NCBI GenBank assembly: GCA_947178465.1
Contig: CAMWYL010000203.1
Span: forward strand, 1-6,227
DNA length: 6,227 bases
Direction: 5' to 3'
Source: an uncultured Lachnospiraceae bacterium
GTDB taxonomy: Bacteria; Bacillota; Clostridia; Lachnospirales; Lachnospiraceae
The translations under genes and the position numbers were made by a program. Below, piece after piece: positions 1 through 4,811 of the stretch. Below the pieces are notes generated by a model. That model made no database searches. It was given only the letters and a program-made list of their open reading frames with translations, and was not told where the DNA came from. Numbering within the stretch: the stretch's first letter is position 1; each line of letters begins with the position of its first letter.

Positions 1-29
1 ATGTTATCAGTATAACCCACACGAAATAA

Positions 30-181
30 ACTTATGTTTTGCCGACGCATATCATTGCGGGAGTAGGAATTATAATAAACGAGAACGACGGAGTCCTTAT
101 GGCAAACACCTATAATACGGGTTGGTATTTCCCAGAGGACAGGCTGAAGTCGGAGAAAATGTAATTGACGCCGTAAATTGA
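30..181 (+). pseudogene. NUDIX hydrolase remnant, frameshifted
   Basis: Two frames together spell the start of a NUDIX fold. The frame at 48-125 reads HIIAGVGIIINENDGVLM followed by NTGW, the usual first beta strands leading to the W-x-F-P segment. The frame at 122-178 continues as VFPRGQAEVGENVIDAVN, matching the first half of the Nudix box (G-x5-E: Gly at about 137-139, Glu at 155-157). Loss of one G after the Trp codon at 123-125 would explain the shift. The second half of the box (REUxEExGU) is missing and replaced by stops at 179-181 and 188-190. A stop at 27-29 also cuts off any longer N terminus, although an ATG at 34 plus one further indel would give a normal short start. NUDIX enzymes hydrolyse nucleoside diphosphate derivatives; this copy cannot be active. 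The assignment rests on motif recognition only. Confidence 0.68.
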
Positions 182-203
182 AAAGGTTGATATAAATTCC
201 CGC

Positions 204-542
204 CTATCGCGTATTTTCGCACTTTTTATACTTTTTCTCTATCTTAACCGTATAGACTGCCATCGCCGCGACAGCCTCTGCCATTGCGCCCAGAATCGTA
301 ATCACGACATAGCCCGAGTTCTGCCCCGCAAGAAACGGAAGCCCCAACAGGAGAAACACCGCGCCAAATACCATCCACAGCTTTCCCAGCGCCCTGTTAT
401 ACGCCCTTGTGTCCGTAACCGCAAACATCTCGGCATTCGCCCAGAAGCCAAACGGTCTTGCCGTTTTCGCGTGCAAATCATAACAGCCCATGGCAATAAT
501 CGCAACACCGATAATTTCCCATAAAACAAATCCAAGCATCAT
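204..542 (-). CDS. Small three-helix membrane protein, last gene of the padR operon
   Basis: The product is 112 residues with three hydrophobic segments, at about residues 2-20, 55-73 and 77-97. A polar loop of about 35 residues lies between the first two, and the tail is basic (KIEKKYKK). I do not recognise a named family with confidence; length and layout resemble small clostridial membrane proteins of the DUF3784 kind. Its start overlaps the stop of the SdpI-like gene by the four bases ATGA (539-542), so the two are translationally coupled and may form a complex. A GAGGGG-type ribosome binding site lies at about 553-559, 10 nt upstream. A second ATG follows directly (MM), so the start could be one codon later. 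No convincing hairpin terminator follows the stop. No catalytic motif is visible, and a role as accessory subunit or immunity partner is only an inference from position. Confidence 0.85.
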   Translation of the reverse strand: MMLGFVLWEIIGVAIIAMGCYDLHAKTARPFGFWANAEMFAVTDTRAYNRALGKLWMVFGAVFLLLGLPFLAGQNSGYVVITILGAMAEAVAAMAVYTVKIEKKYKKCENTR

Positions 543-919
543 TTTCTTTCAACCCCTCTTTCATCAAAATTCTCCTTCAAAGCCTTCTCCACCGGATAAA
601 GCGACCCTATCAGAAGAATAAGCTGAAGCATTATCAGGACCACGCTGATAACGCCTATCGCATTTTCTCCCGACGGAAAGGCCGCGGTACAGGCAGCCAC
701 GGAAATCACTCCAATCACCGACCCGACCCTTTTCCACAGTCTCCCACAATATGCATGTGCAAACGCCCATGTTTCTTCACTCTTCATGGAGCGGGTCGTC
801 CGATAGCCGTATACCCCGTTAATGCCCTTGGGCGGATGCTTCTCAAACACAATACCAAAGCCGAACATACAAAGCGGTATCAAAAGATTGCATAACATCA
901 TAAAAATCCAATACCTCAT
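539..919 (-). CDS. SdpI-like membrane protein
   Basis: The product is 126 residues with predicted membrane helices at about 3-25, 64-82 and 88-110. Between the first two sits the SdpI family signature: N34 and GYRT (38-41), then SMKSEETW (44-51) and AHAYCGRLW (54-62). This matches the N-x3-G-x-R-T...S-x-x-W...H-x-x-x-G pattern of the SdpI C-terminal region (PF13630). In Bacillus subtilis, SdpI gives immunity to the SdpC toxin and also sequesters the SdpR repressor at the membrane. Many stand-alone members like this one have no known toxin. No SdpA, SdpB or SdpC gene is present here. A strong AGGAGG site (929-934) lies 9 nt before the ATG, 22 nt after the HAAS gene stop. Family membership is well supported; the immunity role is an inference. 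Confidence 0.85.
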   Translation of the reverse strand: MRYWIFMMLCNLLIPLCMFGFGIVFEKHPPKGINGVYGYRTTRSMKSEETWAFAHAYCGRLWKRVGSVIGVISVAACTAAFPSGENAIGVISVVLIMLQLILLIGSLYPVEKALKENFDERGVERK

Positions 920-928
920 AACCTTTAA

Positions 929-934
929 CCTCCT
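929..934 (-). promoter_or_regulatory. Consensus ribosome binding site of the SdpI-like gene
   Basis: The minus strand reads AGGAGG here, 9 nt before the ATG at 919. It is the strongest Shine-Dalgarno of the operon and fixes the start of the SdpI-like gene, suggesting this protein is made at a higher level than its operon partners. Confidence 0.8.
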
Positions 935-941
935 GCACGGT

Positions 942-1583
942 CTATTTCATGTAAATCCCGCTCATCTGCAAAGCTTCATCCAGCATAAAGGTGTAGGTCA
1001 CGCTCGTATTCTCATAGGAGACATTAACCTGCACCGCAACTGCACGCTGTCCCATCTGTGTCAGCTCCGAAAGATATATATTTCCGAAGGATTGACGCGC
1101 TCCCCAATCCGTACTAATCATGTCCTTTGCCTGCCGGATGGCATCCTCTACCTCCTGCGTCCGCATTTCCGCAATGGCATATTCCCGCATCTGTTCGTAA
1201 TCATCCGCATCCAGCAAATCTATTAAAAGCTTTATCCTCTCCTCGACCTGAGCCTCGTTAAAATGATCAATTTCCACGCTCCCCTTCGGCAGCATCCAAT
1301 ACACGAGCACAATGATCGCCGCCAATACCGCAACAACGGCAACGGCTGTTATGATATTTCTGCGCCTTTTCGCCGCCTTTAATTCCTCCGGCGGGAAATT
1401 GTCATTAAACTCCTTTGCCGCATTTTGGGGCGTCCCCATCCGCTCCATAATATGCTCTATCGACTCGCCACCCTCCAGCGCCGCGGAAATGTCCGATTCC
1501 AGCCACTTCCTGATCTCCTGCTTTTTCGTGTGAGAACATTTTAACTTTCTTATAATTGCGTTTACATATTTTTTCATTTCCAT
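942..1583 (-). CDS. HAAS-type membrane protein with extracellular DUF3887-like domain
   Basis: The product is 213 residues. Residues 1-70 are a charged helical domain of the HAAS/DUF1700 type (helices around KKYVNAIIRKL, then TKKQEIRKWLESDISAAL, then ESIEHIMERMGTPQNAAKEF), a module that typically accompanies PadR-type repressors. A KRRR stop (72-75) precedes a single membrane helix (about 76-98), which places residues 99-213 outside the cell. The outer part resembles DUF3887: a helical stretch (108-158), then beta strands ending in VQVNVSYENTSVTYTFMLDE and GIYMK. DUF3887 has a cystatin/NTF2-like size and is thought to bind small ligands or peptides. An AAAGG site lies 6 nt before the first ATG; Met3 is an alternative start. 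The gene follows padR by 69 nt on the same strand. The likely role, by inference from the architecture, is to couple an outside signal to PadR. The ligand is unknown. Confidence 0.82.
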   Translation of the reverse strand: MEMKKYVNAIIRKLKCSHTKKQEIRKWLESDISAALEGGESIEHIMERMGTPQNAAKEFNDNFPPEELKAAKRRRNIITAVAVVAVLAAIIVLVYWMLPKGSVEIDHFNEAQVEERIKLLIDLLDADDYEQMREYAIAEMRTQEVEDAIRQAKDMISTDWGARQSFGNIYLSELTQMGQRAVAVQVNVSYENTSVTYTFMLDEALQMSGIYMK

Positions 1584-1596
1584 AACCAGCCTTTCT

Positions 1597-1617
1597 CAAC
1601 GAATTGTTACAACGAAT
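1597..1617. repeat. Direct repeat CAACGAAT x2
   Basis: Two exact 8-bp copies of CAACGAAT, at 1597-1604 and 1610-1617, are spaced 13 bp start to start in the 69-nt gap between padR and the HAAS gene, just upstream of the latter's ribosome binding site. This could be an RNA or protein binding site or chance; nothing else supports a function. Confidence 0.35.
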
Positions 1618-1652
1618 ATTAAACTTTCTCTGTCCTATGATATTTTGCACCG

Positions 1653-1985
1653 CTATGACATGATAGCCGAAACCCTTTCCGAAAATCCCGCCCAGAGCGC
1701 GCTCAGCTCTTCCAGAACCGCAATTCCCTTTTCCGTGACCGCGTAATATTTCCGGGAGACCTCTTTCCCCTTCGGCTCGCTCCATCGGCTTATTACCAGC
1801 TCCTCATCCTCAAGGCGGTAAAGTATCGGGTAAAGCGTTCCTTCCTTTAATACAAACAGTCCGCCGCTTTTTTCCTTCAACTCACTGATTAATTGATATC
1901 CATATTTTTCCTTCTCCGATAGCAGCTTTAGTACCAGCATTTCCAAAACGCCCTTTTTCATTTGCTGTTCATATTTAGGATTCAT
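1653..1985 (-). CDS. PadR-family transcriptional repressor
   Basis: The product is a 110-residue winged-helix regulator counted from the chosen start. PadR hallmarks are in order: KKGVLEMLVLKLL and KYGYQLISEL (helix 1 and helix 2), EGTLYPILYRLE (recognition helix), and the wing with W-x5-K and RKYYAVTEKG, followed by a short dimerisation helix (VLEELSALWAGFSERV). It is of the short PadR-s1 type, which lacks a large effector domain. An upstream in-frame ATG at 2000 would add five residues (MEPSG), but it has no ribosome binding site. The ATG at 1985 has GGAG 9 nt upstream and gives the normal family N terminus, so it was chosen. It heads a minus-strand operon with HAAS/DUF3887, SdpI-like and three-helix membrane genes. 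A promoter with an overlapping inverted repeat indicates autoregulation. Confidence in the family is very high; the inducer is unknown. Confidence 0.95.
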   Translation of the reverse strand: MNPKYEQQMKKGVLEMLVLKLLSEKEKYGYQLISELKEKSGGLFVLKEGTLYPILYRLEDEELVISRWSEPKGKEVSRKYYAVTEKGIAVLEELSALWAGFSERVSAIMS

Positions 1986-1994
1986 TCCGCTTGG

Positions 1995-1998
1995 CTCC
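1995..1998 (-). promoter_or_regulatory. Ribosome binding site deciding the padR start
   Basis: The minus strand reads GGAG here, 9 nt upstream of the ATG at 1983-1985. The earlier in-frame ATG at 1998-2000 overlaps this site and has no purine-rich element in front of it, so the downstream start is preferred. Confidence 0.6.
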
Positions 1999-2012
1999 AT
2001 TCGTTGTTTATC

Positions 2013-2031
2013 TATTTAGTATTGCTAAATA
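2013..2031. promoter_or_regulatory. Putative PadR operator
   Basis: A perfect inverted repeat with 7-bp arms TATTTAG / CTAAATA and a 5-bp spacer (TATTG) is centred at 2022. It lies just downstream of the padR -10 element and covers the predicted transcription start (about 2026), where a bound dimer would block initiation. PadR proteins bind short AT-rich dyads and commonly repress their own operon; that this dyad is the site is an inference. Confidence 0.65.
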
Positions 2032-2032
2032 C

Positions 2033-2061
2033 ATTCTATAGCAACATATGACATATGTCAA
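2033..2061 (-). promoter_or_regulatory. SigmaA-type promoter of the padR operon
   Basis: The minus strand has -35 TTGACA (2056-2061, perfect consensus), a 17-bp spacer, and -10 TAGAAT (2033-2038, one mismatch). Transcription should start near 2026, giving a leader of about 40 nt to padR. A perfect 12-bp palindrome TGACATATGTCA (2049-2060) overlaps the -35 and could be a second operator half. Confidence 0.75.
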
Positions 2062-2076
2062 GCGGAGAATGCATTA

Positions 2077-2105
2077 TTGTGAGCCGGTGAAATCTGTGCT
2101 ATGAT
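2077..2105 (+). promoter_or_regulatory. Probable promoter of the SDR/LRR gene pair
   Basis: The plus strand has TTGTGA (2077-2082), a 17-bp spacer and TATGAT (2100-2105). The predicted start near 2112 leaves a leader of about 45 nt. The -35 lies only 15 bp from the divergent padR -35, so one regulator could touch both promoters. A perfect TATAAT at 2141-2146 has no matching -35 and lies too close to the start codon, so it is less likely. Confidence 0.55.
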
Positions 2106-2157
2106 ATTGTCAACACGGATGATTTCACGAAACGACAGGATATAATGTAAGGTATTT

Positions 2158-3213
2158 ATGAGAAAATGTTTGATTTGCCACGAACGGAATATGGAAGGAT
2201 ACGGGATTTGCCCCGCATGCAAAGAAAGGAACCGGCGCTTTGAGGCAATACATGAAAATATGGAAGGCTATACAGCCGTTGTGACCGGCGGCAGAATTAA
2301 AATCGGCTATGCAACTGCGTTACGGCTGCTCCGTGATGGCGCCCATGTGCTGGTCGTTACGAGATACCCTTATGATGCGTGGGACCGCTACAGCCGGGAG
2401 CCGGATTATGAACAGTTCCGGGAACGGCTCACGATTTACGGCTTCAATCTGCTCTGCGTCAATAAAATAGACGAGCTGATTTCCTTTATCTGCGAGGCCT
2501 TTCCACAGGGCTTGGATATTCTGGTGAACAATGCGGCACAGACCATCAAAAAGTCGCCCGCCTATTATAAGGAGCTGGAAGCCGTAGAGCAGGAGCGAAA
2601 GCGGCGGCTTTCCGGTGCAGACTGTCTGTTAAGCCCGGGCTGCGCGTTAAGCCCTGTACACACGGGAGGCGGGCAACCGGATTCGATGCTGCTTGCGGAC
2701 ACCGGACAGCCTGTAGCAAAGCAGGAGAGCGCAATGTATAATTCATGGGTTGCCAAGGCGGAGGATATCAGCGTACAGGAAATGCTTGAGGTACAGCTGA
2801 TTAATGTGACCGCGCCCTTTATGCTGGTAGGGCAGTTAAAGGCGCTGATGAAGCGAAGCCCCCATAAAAACCGCTTTATCATCAATGTCTCCTCCGTGGA
2901 GGGAAGGTTCCACACCCGCAAAAAGCTGTCCCGGCATGTGCATACCAATATGGCCAAGGCTTCCCTCAACATGATGACGCATTCCCTCAGTATGGAATAT
3001 GAAAAGGACAGGATTTTTATCTACAGCGTGGACCCCGGATGGGTGTCAAATCAATTCCCGGAAGGGTATCGCGCAAGCCGGGATTTTGAGGGGTATCTGA
3101 CCTTCGCGGACGCCGCGTCCAGAATCTGTTATCCTATCTATTCCAAGCTGACGGAGGAATGCATCCGCGATGCCGGGGCATTATGGAAAGACTATCATAT
3201 TATGGAGTACTGA
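2158..3213 (+). CDS. Atypical short-chain dehydrogenase/reductase with N-terminal zinc-ribbon segment
   Basis: The product is 351 residues, about 100 longer than a classical SDR. Residues 1-25 hold two CxxC pairs (C4/C7 and C18/C21), likely a small zinc ribbon. A Rossmann fold follows: TGGRIKIG (43-50) for dinucleotide binding, NNAAQT (124-129), N216 on helix 4, and VSSVEG (244-249) with the catalytic Ser region. The YxxxK motif reads T263-N-M-A-K267, so Lys is kept but Tyr is Thr. DPGWV (292-296) closes the cofactor site. A segment of about 50 residues (135-200) between the NNAA strand and helix 4 is longer than usual. As I recall, an HTNMAK variant recurs in a distinct SDR subfamily also found in eukaryotes, which would make Thr a family trait and not damage. 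The substrate is unknown. The start is supported by TAAGG 5 nt upstream (2148-2152) and by the cysteine pair at the N terminus. The LRR gene follows after 3 nt. Confidence 0.9.
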   Translation: MRKCLICHERNMEGYGICPACKERNRRFEAIHENMEGYTAVVTGGRIKIGYATALRLLRDGAHVLVVTRYPYDAWDRYSREPDYEQFRERLTIYGFNLLCVNKIDELISFICEAFPQGLDILVNNAAQTIKKSPAYYKELEAVEQERKRRLSGADCLLSPGCALSPVHTGGGQPDSMLLADTGQPVAKQESAMYNSWVAKAEDISVQEMLEVQLINVTAPFMLVGQLKALMKRSPHKNRFIINVSSVEGRFHTRKKLSRHVHTNMAKASLNMMTHSLSMEYEKDRIFIYSVDPGWVSNQFPEGYRASRDFEGYLTFADAASRICYPIYSKLTEECIRDAGALWKDYHIMEY

Positions 3214-3216
3214 GGC

Positions 3217-4470
3217 ATGAGAATATTTACCGGAAAAAACTTAGAATACACGGCGGACCAAGCCGTGAAGGAAGGCTTTGTTTTCCGCATAAACGGACAA
3301 AACTGTAAGCTTATGGCATACCGCGGGAATGCGGCGGATGTTGTTATTCCCGCTTATATCAACGGGAAGCCTGTCCGTCAGATTCGGACAGGGGCGTTTG
3401 CAGGGAAGGGGCTTCAGAGCGTCCGGCTGCCGGATACCCTGCGCGTGATATGGAAGGACGCCTTTGCGCACAACCCGCTTACAAACATCACACTTCCCGG
3501 AAATATCCGTCAGGTGGCAGATGGCGCTTTCTCAGACTGCCCACAGTTAAGGGAAGTAACTATCGGCACCTATATTCCGACCGGTATTGAAACGCGCACC
3601 GTGGATATTTCCTGTCATGCCTTTGAGCGGACGCCCTACATCACGGCAAAGCAGTTTATCATTCTGGACAAAATGCTGCTCCGAATCAACCTGAGAGCAG
3701 AGCAATTTCTGGAAATACCCGAGGGAATCCGGGAAATCAAGGCGGATGCGTGCGGCGCGGCTTGGAATTACAGCGTTACGGAAATCGGGCTTCCCGTTTC
3801 GGTGAACCGGATTGGCGCCCGCGCCTTTGCGAATTTGGGTTCTCTTAAGGACGTCCTCTTGGAAAAGGGGAAAGCCGGCGAATATTGTCTTACGCTTGGC
3901 GAGGACGCATTCGGACGCTTTGAACGCTTTTCCTTCGGGTGGTGTCGCCTCAATCATTTTTTATGGAACCTGTACAGACGGACCATTATCGGAGACAGCC
4001 GGCAGGAAAGCGGCCGGATTACATTTAATAACAACGGTGCGGGGTATAAGGGCATCCTCTCTCAATACGGAACCATTGAAGTTTACGTGCCCTTGTCCTG
4101 CTATACGCAATTCTGGAAACGAATGCGGGTGATTTTCACAAATGGGAAATTTGCCTTATCCTTGGCATGGAAAGAATATCAGCAGCTGTTTCGGGAAACG
4201 AAATCGCTGTATGACCGCATAGAGATGGCGGTGTGCATGATTCAAATCACTTCCGCAAGGGCAGTCCCCGAACAGACCTGCTTTTTGGCGGAGCATATCA
4301 ACAGGGCGGTGAAGTATGCCCTTGAAAAGAACCAAAAAGAACGGCTGATGCTTTACCGGGCAATACAAATCCTACAGCCGGAGCAGGGGGGGCATGCGCA
4401 AAAGGCAAGGCGGCTTGCGGAAAGGTACGGGAATGAGGCGGCACGGTATCTCTTGGAGGTGTTGGGATAG
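3217..4470 (+). CDS. BspA-type leucine-rich-repeat protein, cytoplasmic
   Basis: The product is 417 residues. The N terminus (20-55) is the usual BspA lead-in strand (FVFRINGQ...VVIPAYINGKPV). LRR_5-type repeats of about 23 residues with I-x-x-x-A-F and L-P motifs follow at about 52-116 (TGAFAGKGLQSVRLP, KDAFAHNPLTNITLP, DGAFSDCPQLREVTI) and again at 165-235 (IPEGIREIKADACG, GLPVSVNRIGARAFANL, LGEDAFGRF). The break at 117-165 contains an irregular repeat. Residues 310-417 form a helical domain I do not recognise, ending in AARYLLEVLG. There is no signal peptide, membrane helix or sorting signal, unlike secreted BspA proteins, so it should act inside the cell. Its ATG lies 3 nt after the SDR stop, with GGAG (3204-3207) inside the SDR gene, which implies translational coupling and a shared pathway. 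Protein-protein binding is the safest role; a partner is not known. Confidence 0.88.
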   Translation: MRIFTGKNLEYTADQAVKEGFVFRINGQNCKLMAYRGNAADVVIPAYINGKPVRQIRTGAFAGKGLQSVRLPDTLRVIWKDAFAHNPLTNITLPGNIRQVADGAFSDCPQLREVTIGTYIPTGIETRTVDISCHAFERTPYITAKQFIILDKMLLRINLRAEQFLEIPEGIREIKADACGAAWNYSVTEIGLPVSVNRIGARAFANLGSLKDVLLEKGKAGEYCLTLGEDAFGRFERFSFGWCRLNHFLWNLYRRTIIGDSRQESGRITFNNNGAGYKGILSQYGTIEVYVPLSCYTQFWKRMRVIFTNGKFALSLAWKEYQQLFRETKSLYDRIEMAVCMIQITSARAVPEQTCFLAEHINRAVKYALEKNQKERLMLYRAIQILQPEQGGHAQKARRLAERYGNEAARYLLEVLG

Positions 4471-4485
4471 TCGAATATCCCCGCA

Positions 4486-4514
4486 TTGACGGACGGATTC
4501 AAAATTGTTATACT
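4486..4514 (+). promoter_or_regulatory. Strong promoter of the tRNA-like gene
   Basis: The plus strand has TTGACG (4486-4491), a 17-bp spacer and TATACT (4509-4514), each with one mismatch to the SigmaA consensus. It begins 15 bp after the LRR stop codon. Transcription should start near 4521 and produce a leader of about 65 nt before the tRNA-like RNA. No protein gene follows for nearly 300 bp, so the RNA is its natural target. Confidence 0.7.
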
Positions 4515-4547
4515 GAACTTGTCGGTGGTCTATGTTTAAGATGTTCT

Positions 4548-4580
4548 CCTGCTAAGAGAAAGAAGCAGGTATTCCCTGCC
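4548..4580 (+). promoter_or_regulatory. Leader with competing hairpins before the tRNA-like gene
   Basis: Three segments can pair in two exclusive ways. CCTGCT (4548-4553) pairs with AGCAGG (4564-4569), or GCAGG (4565-4569) pairs with CCTGC (4575-4579) around the loop TATTC. The second hairpin ends 6 nt before the tRNA 5' end. It may simply guide 5' processing; no T-tract makes either one a terminator. Confidence 0.4.
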
Positions 4581-4585
4581 CGGCG

Positions 4586-4656
4586 TACACAGTAGTCTAA
4601 TGGCAAGGCGCCTTCTCCTCAGGAAGGAGACTGTGGTTCGATTCCACACTGTGTAT
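4586..4656 (+). tRNA. Non-canonical tRNA, anticodon CTC by position
   Basis: A full 71-nt cloverleaf can be drawn. The acceptor TACACAG/CTGTGTA (4586-4592, 4649-4655) has 7 pairs. The D stem GTCT/AGGC (4595-4598, 4606-4609) encloses loop AATGGCA with the invariant GG. The anticodon stem CCTTC/GAAGG (4611-4615, 4623-4627) encloses loop TCCTCAG. The variable region is AGAC. The T stem TGTGG/CCACA (4632-4636, 4644-4648) encloses loop TTCGATT, which fits the T-loop rule. The discriminator is T4656. By position the anticodon is CTC (4618-4620), which reads GAG (Glu), with A37. Oddities: position 33 is C, not U; the first pair is U1-A72, normally a mark of bacterial tRNA-Gln; and CCA is not encoded (TTT follows). 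The body does not resemble usual clostridial tRNA-Glu. It could be a divergent tRNA-Glu, a pseudo-tRNA, or a tRNA-like RNA with a non-ribosomal job. The stem pairing makes a functional RNA likely; the amino acid is uncertain. Confidence 0.8.
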
Positions 4657-4692
4657 TTTGGTTCTACCACTGCTTTTTCCTACAAAAATTCA

Positions 4693-4720
4693 TTGATTAT
4701 TCTTTTTTATTCCGTATAAT
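4693..4720 (+). promoter_or_regulatory. Probable promoter of the carboxypeptidase gene
   Basis: The plus strand has TTGATT (4693-4698), a 16-bp spacer and perfect TATAAT (4715-4720). The expected start near 4727 gives an AT-rich leader of about 85 nt. That leader contains a small hairpin GTTGT-TACA-ACAAC (4767-4780). An AAAGGA ribosome binding site (4795-4800) lies 11 nt before the ATG. Confidence 0.6.
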
Positions 4721-4811
4721 ATACCTATATGAACAATAATAACTAATAATACTATGAAAACGGTCTGTTGTTACAACAACCATAAATATTGAATAAAGGA
4801 TTATTTTATCT

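Noticed and set aside
99..161. Possible 21-codon peptide (ATG at 99 with GGAG 5 nt upstream)
   Set aside because: Its residues are the in-frame middle of the NUDIX remnant, so the ATG is an internal Met and the GGAG is coding sequence.
822..1226. Plus-strand open frame of 134 codons
   Set aside because: It overlaps the SdpI-like and HAAS genes on the opposite strand, has no ribosome binding site, and has no family features.
1405..1785. Minus-strand frame of 126 codons across the padR/HAAS junction
   Set aside because: It is out of frame with two well-supported genes and has an irregular composition.
3547..3957. Antisense open frames within the LRR gene
   Set aside because: They are shadows of the LRR repeats; no start signals or domains.
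4614..4630. Alternative anticodon register (TCTCC stem, loop TCAGGAA)
   Set aside because: It would leave four unpaired bases after the D stem and a one-base variable region, so the CCTTC/GAAGG register is preferred. It is kept only as a competing fold.
4657..4680. Terminator after the tRNA-like gene
   Set aside because: There is a T5 tract at 4674-4678, but the only hairpin in front (GGT-TCT-ACC) has three pairs, too weak to call.
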